Origin: Geminicoccus harenae
GTDB taxonomy: Bacteria > Pseudomonadota > Alphaproteobacteria > Geminicoccales > Geminicoccaceae
Length of the DNA stretch: 64,000 bases
Reading direction: 5' to 3'
Assembly (NCBI RefSeq): GCF_019800005.1
Contig: NZ_JABGCL010000003.1
Span: 186,001-250,000, forward strand
This document shows, piece by piece, positions 9,475 to 18,040 of this stretch (positions within the stretch are counted from its first letter, which is position 1; every line of letters begins with the position of its first letter). The position numbers were made by a program, and so were the translations under genes. The notes beneath the pieces are model-generated. The model did not search any database. It saw only the letters and a list, made by a program, of their open reading frames with translations, and was not told the origin of the DNA.

Positions 9475-11745
9475 ATGATGCCGAACGTGGCCAAAGATCG
9501 TGCGAGCCGAAAGCTTGTGCGGAATCTGCTGTACGTAAGTCTCGCGACATTGCTCGTCAGCTGTGCCTCCGACCAGGCTGGTCGGCAGGCCTCGATCACC
9601 GATCGGGTGCGTGACCTCGACTTCGCGCCGCCGCCCGAGGAGCCGGCCCTGTCCCAGCAGCCGCTGGATCTGGGGGTCAGCCGGGGCGCGCCGCCGCAGG
9701 CGCGCATCTACCGGGCCGAGGATACCACCCAGCAGCGTCCGACCTCGCCCGGCGCCGTCGTCAGCCCCGACGGGGCCGGCGTGCAGCTCAATTTCGAGGG
9801 TGCCGACCTGCGCGAGGTGGTGCGCACCATCCTGGGCGACGTGCTCCAGGTGAACTACACACTGGACCCGGCCATCCAGGGCTCGGTTACCCTCTCCACC
9901 TCGGCAGCGATCAGCCGCGAGGACCTGCTGGCCACGCTCGAGACCGTGCTGCGGCAGAACAACGCCGCGCTGGTGCAGGAAGGCGGCGGCTACGCGGTCG
10001 TCCAGATGCAGAACGCGGTGGGCCGGGCAGGCGTGGCCCAGCTCGGCGAATCACCGACGCGCGTCGAGCCCGGCTATGGCGTCACCATCATCCCGCTGCG
10101 GCACGTCCCGGCCATCACCGCCCAGGAATTCGCCCGGCCGCTGATCGCCAACCCGGACGACCTCCGGATCGACATGTCGCGCAACCTTATGCTGGTCAGC
10201 GGCACCGCCCAGGAGCGGCAGACCGTGGTCGACACGATCGCGGATGTCGACGTCGACTGGCTGGCCGGTCGCTCGGTCGGCATCTTCCCGCTGGAGAACA
10301 CCACGCCGGAAGCGGTCATCCCGGAGCTGGAGGCGATCTTCGGCGTGCGCGGGGCCGCCGCGGCCCAGGACTTCACCGCCTATGAGGGCATGCGCTTCAT
10401 CCCGATGCAGCGCCTGAACGCGGTCCTGGTCGTGTCGAGCGACACGGACGGGGTCGAGCGGGCGCAGGACTGGGTGGAGCGGCTGGATGCCGGCAGCAGC
10501 GTCGGCACCCAGCTCAACATCTACCAGCTCCAGTACACGCCGGCCGCGGCCATGGCGGCGACGCTGGCCGCGGTGATCGCGGAAGGCGGCGGTGCACTCG
10601 GCCAGCCGCTCGGCACCACCCAGGCGCCCGGCAGTGCCGTGGACAGCGGCCAGTTGCCGAACGTCGACGCCGGCCAGCAGCCCGACCTGGCGCTGGCCGA
10701 TGCGGCGCAGCTCGATTTCGGCGGTACCGCCGCTTCCGGCCTCGCCGGCCCGCAGGGGCTGCAGCAGGTGAAGATCGTGCCGAACGAGACCAACAACACG
10801 CTGGTCATCCGTGCCACCCCCGACATGTACCGCATGATCGAGGCGACCGCCCGGCGGCTCGACACCCCGCCCGGCCAGGTGGTGATCGACGCCACCATCG
10901 CGGAAGTGCAGCTCAACGACCGCCTGCGCTACGGCGTGCAGTATTTCTTCGAGAACGGCGACTTCCGGTTCGGCTTCGTGTCGGGAACGACCGCCCGGCC
11001 GCGCAACGCCATCCCGGGCTTCAGCTTCCTGTTCAACAGCGGCAACGACCAGATCATCGCGCTCGATGCCCTCTCTTCGGTCACCGACGTGCGGGTGATG
11101 AGCGCGCCGACCCTGGTGGTGCAGGACAACAAGGAAGCGTCGCTCAACGTAGGCGCGGAGGTGCCGGTCACCATCCGGCAGGCCGAGGGTGACGATACTG
11201 ATTCGCGCACGGTCAACACGATCCAGTACCGCGAGACCGGCGTGATCCTGACGGTGAAGCCGCGCATCAGCGGCAACGGGTCGGTGGCACTGGAGATCTC
11301 CCAGGAAGTCTCCAACGTGGTGCAGGCGGACTCCGAAGAGCAGAACCTCACGCCCACCATCAACCAGCGCAAGATCCAGACCGCGGTGTCGGTGCGCTCC
11401 GGCCAGACCGTGGTGCTGGGCGGGCTGATCGAGGACGGCGAGGAGCGCCAGCGCAGCGGCATCCCGCTCCTGTCCGACCTTCCTGGCATCGGCGACCTGT
11501 TCGCCAGCAACAACCGGGTCGGCCGGCGTACCGAGCTGATCGTGTTCCTGACCCCGCGCATTGTGCGGGACGCGCAGGACGCGGCGACCATCAGCCGCGA
11601 GATCCGCGACCGGATGCGCGGGATCACCGGCGGCTTCAACTCCAGGCCGATCGTGCCGGGTCCGGTGGAGCGCGGCACGATCCGCGGGCTCAGCCCGGAT
11701 GCGTCGCTGGCACCGGAAGCTGCCGCCGACCAGGCCCGCGGCTGA
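9475..11745 (+). CDS. gspD: Type II secretion outer-membrane secretin GspD (predicted lipoprotein)
   Basis: Forms the outer-membrane exit channel. From the ATG at 9475 (a second ATG follows at 9478) the protein has about 756 residues and starts with a lipoprotein signal, basic residues then LLYVSLATLLVSC, giving a lipobox Cys about 30 residues in. Next come an STN/N0 domain (VQLNFEGADLREVVRTIL), repeated secretin N1-N3 domains, a low-complexity Gly/Gln linker inside N3, and the C-terminal secretin barrel with VPVTIR and the VVLGGLIEDGE segment. In-frame GTG 9424 and ATG 9430 are possible but would put extra residues before the signal. A lipidated secretin may need no separate pilotin. Confidence 0.93.
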   Translation: MMPNVAKDRASRKLVRNLLYVSLATLLVSCASDQAGRQASITDRVRDLDFAPPPEEPALSQQPLDLGVSRGAPPQARIYRAEDTTQQRPTSPGAVVSPDGAGVQLNFEGADLREVVRTILGDVLQVNYTLDPAIQGSVTLSTSAAISREDLLATLETVLRQNNAALVQEGGGYAVVQMQNAVGRAGVAQLGESPTRVEPGYGVTIIPLRHVPAITAQEFARPLIANPDDLRIDMSRNLMLVSGTAQERQTVVDTIADVDVDWLAGRSVGIFPLENTTPEAVIPELEAIFGVRGAAAAQDFTAYEGMRFIPMQRLNAVLVVSSDTDGVERAQDWVERLDAGSSVGTQLNIYQLQYTPAAAMAATLAAVIAEGGGALGQPLGTTQAPGSAVDSGQLPNVDAGQQPDLALADAAQLDFGGTAASGLAGPQGLQQVKIVPNETNNTLVIRATPDMYRMIEATARRLDTPPGQVVIDATIAEVQLNDRLRYGVQYFFENGDFRFGFVSGTTARPRNAIPGFSFLFNSGNDQIIALDALSSVTDVRVMSAPTLVVQDNKEASLNVGAEVPVTIRQAEGDDTDSRTVNTIQYRETGVILTVKPRISGNGSVALEISQEVSNVVQADSEEQNLTPTINQRKIQTAVSVRSGQTVVLGGLIEDGEERQRSGIPLLSDLPGIGDLFASNNRVGRRTELIVFLTPRIVRDAQDAATISREIRDRMRGITGGFNSRPIVPGPVERGTIRGLSPDASLAPEAAADQARG

Positions 11746-11771
11746 ACCGGCTCGTCCTGATCACTGCCGTC

Positions 11772-12512
11772 ATGGGTGCCGCCGGCGCCTGTGTCGGCAG
11801 CTTCCTCGCCACCGTCGCTCGCCGCTGGCCGCAAGGTGCCGCCGCGGCCTGTGCCGGCCGCTCGGCCTGCGACCATTGCGGCACGACGCTGCAGGCCCTG
11901 GACCTGGTCCCGATCGTCAGCCGTCTCCTGCTGCGCGGCCGCTGCCGCCATTGCGGCGGACCCATCCCGCTGGTGGAGACCTGGGTGGAGCTGGCCGCTG
12001 CCCTGGTCGGGGTGACCGTGGTGCTGCTGGCCGGGCCTTCGAGCTGGCCCTGGCTCCTGGTGGCCGGCTGGCTCCTGGTGCTGCTGGCCGCCATCGACCA
12101 TCTCCACGGCATCCTGCCCGACCGCCTGAACCTGGCTCTGCTCCTGGCGGGCCTGCTCTCGCTATGGTTCGACCCGGCAGCACCATCGCTGCTGGACGCG
12201 CTGCTGGGTGGCCTGGTCGCGGCCGGCGCATTCGCCGCCATTGCCTATGGCTATGAAGCCGTGCGCGGCCGCAGCGGCCTCGGCGGGGGTGACGTCAAGC
12301 TGATGGGTGCCATCGGCCTGTGGGTCGGGCTGGTGCAACTGCCCTGGGTGGTGGTGCTGGCCGCAGGCGGGGCGCTGCTGGCCGCCTTGCTGCAAGGCCG
12401 CGGCCGCTTCGATGGCGGGCGGGAGATCCGGTTCGGGCCCTGGCTCGCCGCGGCCGGCTTCGCCCTGACCCTGCTCGGCCGCTACTCGGTCATGGACGGG
12501 TCGAGCATGTAG
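11772..12512 (+). CDS. gspO: Prepilin peptidase (A24 family; GspO/PilD)
   Basis: Inner-membrane aspartic protease that cleaves and N-methylates pseudopilins. The 246-residue protein has a first helix with VGSFLATVARR, a zinc-binding pair of CxxC motifs (CDHC and CRHC) in the cytoplasmic loop, and both catalytic aspartates: one in LAAIDHLHGILPD and one in the GGGDVKLMGA segment (GxGD motif). The frame stays open upstream and encodes LVLITAV before the annotated Met, so the true start may be a rare codon near the gspD stop; the ATG at 11772 truncates the first helix. Its 3' end overlaps the convergent gene by 31 bp. Confidence 0.9.
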   Translation: MGAAGACVGSFLATVARRWPQGAAAACAGRSACDHCGTTLQALDLVPIVSRLLLRGRCRHCGGPIPLVETWVELAAALVGVTVVLLAGPSSWPWLLVAGWLLVLLAAIDHLHGILPDRLNLALLLAGLLSLWFDPAAPSLLDALLGGLVAAGAFAAIAYGYEAVRGRSGLGGGDVKLMGAIGLWVGLVQLPWVVVLAAGGALLAALLQGRGRFDGGREIRFGPWLAAAGFALTLLGRYSVMDGSSM

Positions 12513-12976
12513 TCGTCGACCCCGCCGTCCAGCGGCACGGGCGGCATCTCCTCCTCCGGCAGCGGCTCCTCGTAGTCCTCTTCCTCGCCATAGTCGGGAA
12601 AGTCCTGGTCGGGCGCGGGCGAGGTGACCGGCGGCGCCGCCCCGGACGGGCCGAACACCACGACCCGGCTGATACGCTCCCGGTCGCCGATCCGGTCCAT
12701 GAAGATGGCACGGTCATGGCCGGCCAGGATCCAGTTCAGCAGCTCCAGCGCGCTGCCGGTGCGGCTGCCGGTCAGGCGCGCCTCGCTCGGCCGCACCATC
12801 CGCACCGTGAAGCCGAACCGTTCGCTGAGCGCGCTCACCGCCTCTTGCAGCGGGGCATCCTCCAGGTCGAGCCGGACACCGTCCGCCTGATCCTCGATCG
12901 TGACGGACTGGGCGTGGGCCGGGGCCGGATGAAGCGCGGGACCCAGGAGCAGGGCGAGCAGGAGGAGGAGCCGCAA
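12482..12976 (-). CDS. Exported STN-like (secretin N0-type) protein, T2SS-adjacent
   Basis: No named family recognised. From a TTG start at 12976, preceded by AGGGGA about ten bases upstream, the 164-residue product begins with a clear signal peptide (MRLLLLLALLLGP, cleavage after AHA). The mature part reads VRLDLEDAPLQEAVSALSERFGF, close in pattern to the short STN domain of secretins and TonB receptors (strand, then a helix over a predicted concave sheet), and ends in an acidic, proline-rich tail (residues about 115-160) that looks disordered. Its gene overlaps the 3' end of the prepilin peptidase gene tail to tail. A periplasmic partner of GspD is a reasonable inference, not shown. Confidence 0.7.
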   Translation of the reverse strand: MRLLLLLALLLGPALHPAPAHAQSVTIEDQADGVRLDLEDAPLQEAVSALSERFGFTVRMVRPSEARLTGSRTGSALELLNWILAGHDRAIFMDRIGDRERISRVVVFGPSGAAPPVTSPAPDQDFPDYGEEEDYEEPLPEEEMPPVPLDGGVDDYMLDPSMTE

Positions 12977-13143
12977 GTGCAGAAATTCCCCTGATGGAAG
13001 TGTTGCCGAGCGGCTCCTATAGCCGCCCCGGCGGGTCGTTGGAACCGGCCCAGGGTGGGGCCCCCGCGGGCGGCTTGACAAGGCCGGCAATGCTGGCGGA
13101 CAGGGGCTCCGCCCCACCTGCCAGACCGGAGGCGATGCCCGCC

Positions 13144-14121
13144 ATGATGCGCCTCTACCTCGCCACCGGCAGCTCGGTCGAAGTCATGCAGGGTGTGTGC
13201 GACGAGGCCGTCCGCAGCCGGGTGATCTGGATCGACCTGCTGGAGCCCAGCCCGGCCGAGGTGCGGTTCGTCGAGGACATGCTGAGCATCGACGTGCCCA
13301 CCCGCGACGAGATCGTCGAGATCGAGGCGTCCTCGCGGCTCTACGAGGAAGCCGACGCCCATTTCATGACCGCGATGCTCCTGTGCCGCGCGGAGAGCGA
13401 GAGCCCGGAGCTGACACCCGTCACCTTCATCCTGGTGGGGCCGCGGCTCGTGACCCTGCGCTATGCCGACCCGCTGCCGTTTCGGACCGCCGCCGCGCAG
13501 ATCCAGCGCAACCCGCTCGCCTGGAACTCGGGCGAAACCGTGTTCGTCGGCCTGCTGGAGGCGATCGTCGACCGGCTGGCCGACATACTGGAAGCGATCG
13601 GCGCCGATCTCGACCGGGTCAGCCGGGAAGTGTTCACGACCGATGCCAAGGAGGCGGCGCGGCAGGCCCGGGACTACCGGCAGCTCCTGGCGCGGGTCGG
13701 GCGCGACGGGCTGATGATCGGCAAGTCGCGCGAAAGCCTGGTGAGCCTCGGCCGGCTGGCCGCGTTCGTGACCACCGCCTTCAAGGCCAAGGATCGCAAG
13801 AACCTGCAGACCAGGATCAAGACGATCAGCCGCGACGTCATCTCGCTCTCGGACCACGCCTCCTTCCTCACCAACAAGGTCACCTTCGCGCTCGACGCCA
13901 TCCTGGGCCTGGTCTCGATCGAGCAGAACGGGATCATCAAGATCTTCTCGGTTGCGGCCGTGGTGTTCCTGCCGCCCACCCTGGTCGCCAGCATCTACGG
14001 CATGAACTTCGAGGTGATGCCGGAGCTCGGCTTCGATCTGGGCTACCCGATGGCGCTGGTGCTGATGGTGATATCGGCGGTGGCGCCCTACCTCTATTTC
14101 AAGCGCAAGGGCTGGCTCTGA
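13144..14121 (+). CDS. corA: CorA-family divalent cation transporter
   Basis: Pentameric inner-membrane channel for Mg2+ (or Co2+/Zn2+ in ZntB-like members). The product (325 residues) has a soluble N-terminal domain, a long helical stalk (FEDMLS to about 250) and two C-terminal transmembrane helices; the signature GMN sits in IYGMNFEVMPE at the end of the first helix, and the protein ends with the basic KRKGWL tail usual for CorA. In-frame ATGs occur at 13135, 13144 and 13147; GGAGG is 11 bases before 13144 and too close to 13135. Convergent with phnF, 4 bp apart. Confidence 0.9.
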   Translation: MMRLYLATGSSVEVMQGVCDEAVRSRVIWIDLLEPSPAEVRFVEDMLSIDVPTRDEIVEIEASSRLYEEADAHFMTAMLLCRAESESPELTPVTFILVGPRLVTLRYADPLPFRTAAAQIQRNPLAWNSGETVFVGLLEAIVDRLADILEAIGADLDRVSREVFTTDAKEAARQARDYRQLLARVGRDGLMIGKSRESLVSLGRLAAFVTTAFKAKDRKNLQTRIKTISRDVISLSDHASFLTNKVTFALDAILGLVSIEQNGIIKIFSVAAVVFLPPTLVASIYGMNFEVMPELGFDLGYPMALVLMVISAVAPYLYFKRKGWL

Positions 14122-14125
14122 GCGT

Positions 14126-14995
14126 TCAGCTGCCGACCGTGAGCGTCACCCGCTCGCCGGCCCAGACCGTGCAGTTGTAGGCGAGCGGCTCGCCCGCAGC
14201 ACTCTGGTCCAGCGCCTCGGTCACCAGGACCGGCCGCTCGCGCGGCTGCTGCAGGTCCAGCGCCTCCTGCGGGGAGGGCAGGCGCGCATGGATCCGGGTC
14301 CAGGCGCGCTGGTAATCGGCATGGCCGGCTTCAGTGAACAGGGCGGTGATCGAGGGATCGGCCGTCAGGGCCGCAAAGGCGTCGGCAAACCGCGCCGCGG
14401 CGAGAAAGATCGTGCCGAGTGTGAGCGGCAGGCCGTCCGCCGAGGCCAAGGTGCGGTGGCGCAGGCCGGCCGTTCCAGCTGGCACGCCGAGCAGTGCCGC
14501 GACGGTCTCGTCCAGTGCGATCCGGTCGAGCGCCAGGGTGATGCGGGACGGCAGCCGGTCGCGGCTCGCCAGGTTGGCGGAGAACCGGGTCCGCGGGCCG
14601 ATCGGATAGTCGATGGGCGGCCGGTCGACGAAGGTCCCGCGGCCCTGCTCGATGCGCAGGATGCCGCGCATCGCCAGGGCCTTGACCGCATGGCGCACGG
14701 TGTGCCGGTTCACTCCGAACTGCCTGGCCAACTCGGGCTCCGGAGGCAGCCGGCCGGACGGGCCGAAGGCACCGGCCAGGACGGCCTGCTCCAAAGCACT
14801 CTCGATCTGCCGCCAAAGCGCCACGCCCTGGCCGCGGGCGAGGCTGCCGGGCTCGGCAGCGGGCGGTGCCGTGATCGGGTCGGGCAGTGGCGAAGACAAG
14901 GGCTGGACGTCCTGCGGGCTCGGGCGGATGCGGGTCGAGGCTAGGCGGGGCAGGGACCGGCCGTCCAGCCCGGGACAGATCGGACACTCCGTCAT
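14126..14995 (-). CDS. phnF: GntR-family (HutC type) phosphonate regulator PhnF
   Basis: Predicted repressor of the divergent C-P lyase operon. A winged helix-turn-helix lies at about 55-125 (LPPEPELARQFGVNRHTVRH, wing GRGTFVD) and a UTRA ligand domain fills the rest. As drawn from the ATG the protein has 289 residues, about 45 more than typical PhnF, with a proline-rich N-terminus; a TTG start at an internal codon before SSPLPDP, about ten bases after AGGA, would give a normal length. The 78 bp between phnF and phnG carry an operator-like repeat described separately. Confidence 0.88.
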   Translation of the reverse strand: MTECPICPGLDGRSLPRLASTRIRPSPQDVQPLSSPLPDPITAPPAAEPGSLARGQGVALWRQIESALEQAVLAGAFGPSGRLPPEPELARQFGVNRHTVRHAVKALAMRGILRIEQGRGTFVDRPPIDYPIGPRTRFSANLASRDRLPSRITLALDRIALDETVAALLGVPAGTAGLRHRTLASADGLPLTLGTIFLAAARFADAFAALTADPSITALFTEAGHADYQRAWTRIHARLPSPQEALDLQQPRERPVLVTEALDQSAAGEPLAYNCTVWAGERVTLTVGS

Positions 14996-15056
14996 GATCC
15001 GGTCACGCCCAGGTCGTTTACATCTGCCGGCGATCGGCTAACTTCCCTGAAGATTC

Positions 15057-15072
15057 ATCTAGACGTTTAGAC
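15057..15072 (+). promoter_or_regulatory. Predicted PhnF operator (tandem GT-N-TA-N-AC half-elements)
   Basis: Two abutting octamers, ATCTAGAC and GTTTAGAC, end one base before the phnG ATG. The second matches the HutC-subfamily GntR operator pattern GT-N-TA-N-AC exactly and the first differs by one base. Read together the 14-mer TCTAGACGTTTAGA is a palindrome with one mismatched pair. The mycobacterial PhnF site, as I recall it, has the same TAGACCA end. The position, overlapping the translation start region, would let a bound repressor block transcription of phnG. No clear -35/-10 pair was found in the 78-bp gap. Confidence 0.6.
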
Positions 15073-15073
15073 C

Positions 15074-15520
15074 ATGACCGAGCTTCCTTCCCTGCGGGTA
15101 CGCTGGTTGCAGGCCCTGGCGCTGGCCAGCGACGCCGAGGCCGAACGTTTCGGCCAGAGCTTCGGCGTGGGCGATGCCGCGTTCGAGCTGCTGCGTGCCC
15201 CGGAAGTGGGGCTGGTGATGGCCAGGGGCCGGGCCGGCGGTACCGGGACGGCCTTCAACCTGGGCGAGGTGACGGTCACCCGCTGCGCGGTCCGCTCATC
15301 CGGCGACCGGATCGGCATCGGTTGGGTGCAGGGCCGCCGGCTCGAGCGCGCCCGCCTGATCGCGCGCCTGGATGCCCTGCTGCAGTCGGCGCCATCCAAG
15401 GCGGTGGACGCGGCGGTGACGGAACTGGAGGCGGCACGCGCCGAGCGGCAGGCCGCCACCGCGCGCAAGGCCGGGGCCACCCGCGTCGAATTCTTCACCC
15501 TGGTGCGCGGGGAGGACTGA
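15074..15520 (+). CDS. phnG: C-P lyase core subunit PhnG
   Basis: Small subunit of the PhnGHIJ C-P lyase core complex; with PhnI, PhnH and PhnL it helps form ribose-1-methylphosphonate-5-triphosphate from ATP and methylphosphonate. The 148-residue protein has typical length and contains the family pattern RAGGTGTAFNLGEVTVTRC with the following GWVQGRR stretch. First gene of phnGHIJKLM; the order downstream fixes the identity. No Shine-Dalgarno is evident before the ATG, where the predicted PhnF operator lies. Confidence 0.94.
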   Translation: MTELPSLRVRWLQALALASDAEAERFGQSFGVGDAAFELLRAPEVGLVMARGRAGGTGTAFNLGEVTVTRCAVRSSGDRIGIGWVQGRRLERARLIARLDALLQSAPSKAVDAAVTELEAARAERQAATARKAGATRVEFFTLVRGED

Positions 15521-15524
15521 ACCG

Positions 15525-16109
15525 ATGGGCAGGATCGCGGCGGGCCTCGCGGATCCGGTGCATGATGCGCAGATGCAGTTCCGCGACCTGCTCTGGGCGA
15601 TGAGCCGGCCGGGCTCGGTGGTGGTGCTGCGCGGCGGACTGCCAGCACCTCCGGAGCCGCTGGTGCCGGCCGCCTATGCGCTGCTGCTGGGCCTGGTCGA
15701 CGGGGAAAGCCCGGTCTGGCTGGATGGTGACCATCCGGATGCCAGCCGGTCGATCCGCTTCCACACTGGTGCCAGCATGGTGGCGGAGCCCGGGCAGGCA
15801 GCGTTCGCGGTGGTGACCAGGGCATCCGGCCTGCTGCCGCTGGAGCGCTTCGCCCAGGGCAGCCACGATTATCCCGACCGGAGCTGTACCGTGATCCTCC
15901 AGGTGGACCACTTGGCCGCCGGTGCCGGGCTGAAGCTGCGCGGCCCGGGCATCGCCGGCACGGCCCGCCTCGAAATCGGCGGCGCTCCCGAAGGCCTCGT
16001 CCCGGGCCTGCAGGCGAACCGCCGGCGCTTTCCCTTAGGGGTGGATCTCGTGCTGGCGGCTGGGCGGTCGATCGCCTGCCTGCCGCGCAGCACCGACGTG
16101 GAGGCCTGA
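15525..16109 (+). CDS. phnH: C-P lyase core subunit PhnH
   Basis: PhnH (194 residues) joins PhnG, PhnI and PhnJ in the C-P lyase core; it has a PLP-transferase-like fold without PLP in known structures. Recognisable here are DPVHDAQMQFRDLLWAMS near the N-terminus, RPGSVV, the HTGA stretch in the middle and the LRGPGI segment. It starts 4 bp after phnG and ends 3 bp before phnI, indicating a single mRNA. Confidence 0.94.
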   Translation: MGRIAAGLADPVHDAQMQFRDLLWAMSRPGSVVVLRGGLPAPPEPLVPAAYALLLGLVDGESPVWLDGDHPDASRSIRFHTGASMVAEPGQAAFAVVTRASGLLPLERFAQGSHDYPDRSCTVILQVDHLAAGAGLKLRGPGIAGTARLEIGGAPEGLVPGLQANRRRFPLGVDLVLAAGRSIACLPRSTDVEA

Positions 16110-16112
16110 GCC

Positions 16113-17198
16113 ATGTATGTCGCGGTCAAGGGCGGCGAACGGGCGATCCGCAATGCGCACCGGTGGCTGGCGGAGGAACGCCGCGGCGACCCGGACCTGC
16201 CGGAGCTGGATCCCGCCCAGTTGCGCGAGCAATTGGCGCTGGGCTGCGACCGGGTCATGAACGAAGGCTCGCTCTATGATCCGGATCTGGCGGCCCTGGC
16301 GCTCAAGCAGGCGAGGGGCGACACGGTGGAGGCAGCCTTCCTCCTGCGCGCGTTCCGCACCACCCTGCCGCGCCTCCTGAGCTCCGTACCGGTCGAGACG
16401 GCAGGCATGCGGGTGACGCGGCGGGTCTCGGCGACCTTCAAGGACATCCCGGGCGGCCAGATCCTGGGCCCCACCTTCGACTACACCCACCGGCTGCTCG
16501 ACGAGACGCTGGGCGGGACCGATGCCGAGATCGCGCCGGCTGCCGTGGCGGAGCAGCCGGTCGATCCGGTCGTGCCGCGCGTCCTGGACATCCTGGACGC
16601 GGACGGGATGATCCAGCCGGAACCCGCGGCAGCGGAGGGCGAGCCCACGGACCTCACCCGCGAGCCGCTCCTGTTCCCGGTGGGGCGCGATGCCTGGCTG
16701 CAGAACCTGGCCCGCGGCGACGAGGGCTTCGTGTTCGCGCTGGGCTACTCGACCCAGCGCGGCTTCGGTTCCACCCACCCCTTCGTGGGCGAGCTGCGGG
16801 TCGGCACGGTCGACCTAGTGGTCGAGCCGGAGGAGCTGGGCTTTCCGATCGTGATCGGCGAGGTCGAGCTGACCGAGTGCGAGATGGTCAACCAGTTCCT
16901 GGGCTCGAAGACGGAGCCCCCGCAGTTCACCCGCGGCTATGGGCTGGTGTTCGGCCACCAGGAGCGCAAGGCCATGGGCATGGCCCTGGTCGACCGGGCG
17001 CTGCGCAATGCAGCGGACGGCCAGGAGCAGCGCGGGCCGGCCATGGACCAGGAGTTCGTGCTCTACCATTCCGACAACGTGCAGGCTTCCGGCTTCGTCG
17101 AGCATCTGAAGCTGCCGCATTATGTCGACTTCCAGGGCGAGCTCGAGACGATCCGCCGGATGCGCGAGGCAGCCGCCCGGGAGGAGGGTGGGGAATGA
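16113..17198 (+). CDS. phnI: C-P lyase core subunit PhnI
   Basis: PhnI carries the nucleosidase/transferase chemistry that displaces adenine from a purine nucleoside triphosphate and attaches phosphonate to ribose. The 361-residue protein shows MYVAVKGGERAI at the start, a central ALGYSTQRGFGSTHPF segment, EVELTECEMVNQF and the C-terminal HSDNVQASGFVEHLKLPHY block, all conserved in PhnI. Overlaps phnJ by 4 bp (ATGA). Confidence 0.95.
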   Translation: MYVAVKGGERAIRNAHRWLAEERRGDPDLPELDPAQLREQLALGCDRVMNEGSLYDPDLAALALKQARGDTVEAAFLLRAFRTTLPRLLSSVPVETAGMRVTRRVSATFKDIPGGQILGPTFDYTHRLLDETLGGTDAEIAPAAVAEQPVDPVVPRVLDILDADGMIQPEPAAAEGEPTDLTREPLLFPVGRDAWLQNLARGDEGFVFALGYSTQRGFGSTHPFVGELRVGTVDLVVEPEELGFPIVIGEVELTECEMVNQFLGSKTEPPQFTRGYGLVFGHQERKAMGMALVDRALRNAADGQEQRGPAMDQEFVLYHSDNVQASGFVEHLKLPHYVDFQGELETIRRMREAAAREEGGE

Positions 17199-18040
17199 GC
17201 GGCGCCTACAACTTCGCCTACCTCGACGAGCAGACCAAGCGGATGCTGCGCCGAGCACTCCTGAAGGCAGTGGCGATCCCGGGCTACCAGGTGCCGTTCG
17301 CCAGCCGCGACATGCCGCTGCCCTATGGCTGGGGAACCGGCGGCATCCAGGTGACCGCTGCCGTGCTCGGCCAGGACGACGTGCTGAAGGTGATCGACCA
17401 GGGGGCGGACGACACCACCAACGCGGTGAGCATCCGCGCCTTCTTCAGGAAGACCGCAGGCGTCGCCACCACCGAGCGCACCGCGGAGGCCACCGTCATC
17501 CAGACCCGCCACCGCATCCCGGAACGGCCCCTGCATGCCGGGCAGATCCTGGTCTTCCAGGTGCCGATCCCCGAGCCGCTGCGCTTCCTGGAGCCGCGCG
17601 AGCGGGAGACCAGGCGGATGCATGGCTTGGCCGACTATGGCGCCATGCACGTCAAGCTCTACGAGGACGTGGCGCGGATGGGGCGGATCACCACCTCGTT
17701 CGCCTACCCGGTCAAGGTGGCCGGACGCTATGTGATGGACCCCTCGCCGATCCCGAAGTTCGACAATCCCAAGCTGCACGACTGCCCGGCTCTCCAGCTC
17801 TTCGGCGCCGGCCGGGAAAAGCGGGTCTATGCGATCCCGCCGCACACCACGGTCGAGAGCCTGGATTTCGAGGACCATCCGTTCGAGGTGCAGCGCTGGG
17901 ACCGGCCTTGCGGCCTGTGCGGCTCGACCGACTCCTACCTGGACGAGGTGGTGACCGACGACCAAGGCGGCCGGCTGTTCTGCTGCTCGGATACGGATTT
18001 CTGCCGGGAGCGGCGGGACCGCATGGATGAGGGGCGATGA
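17195..18040 (+). CDS. phnJ: Radical SAM C-P lyase PhnJ
   Basis: Cleaves the carbon-phosphorus bond of ribose-1-phosphonate-5-phosphate by radical SAM chemistry, releasing methane (or another alkane) and the cyclic phosphate. The 281-residue protein has cysteines C239, C242, C264 and C270 with exactly the E. coli spacing (0, 3, 25, 31): three bind the 4Fe-4S cluster and the last is the thiyl-forming Cys. G30 in AIPGYQVPF corresponds to the Gly-radical residue. The ATG at 17195 has GGAGGGTGGGGA upstream and overlaps the phnI stop; all key residues are intact, so the pathway looks functional. Confidence 0.97.
   Translation: MSGAYNFAYLDEQTKRMLRRALLKAVAIPGYQVPFASRDMPLPYGWGTGGIQVTAAVLGQDDVLKVIDQGADDTTNAVSIRAFFRKTAGVATTERTAEATVIQTRHRIPERPLHAGQILVFQVPIPEPLRFLEPRERETRRMHGLADYGAMHVKLYEDVARMGRITTSFAYPVKVAGRYVMDPSPIPKFDNPKLHDCPALQLFGAGREKRVYAIPPHTTVESLDFEDHPFEVQRWDRPCGLCGSTDSYLDEVVTDDQGGRLFCCSDTDFCRERRDRMDEGR

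Noticed and set aside
6276..11745. Type IV pilus genes pilB/pilC/pilQ instead of gspE/gspF/gspD
   Set aside because: The secretin has repeated N1-N3 domains and a lipobox as in GspD, and no pilM-Q or pilin genes lie nearby. ATPase and platform protein alone could be either.
13075..13080. TTGACA upstream of corA as -35
   Set aside because: No acceptable -10 at 16-18 bases; GGACAG there is a poor match.
14996..15073. Pho box in the phnF-phnG gap
   Set aside because: No CTGTCAT-type repeats at 11-base spacing were seen.
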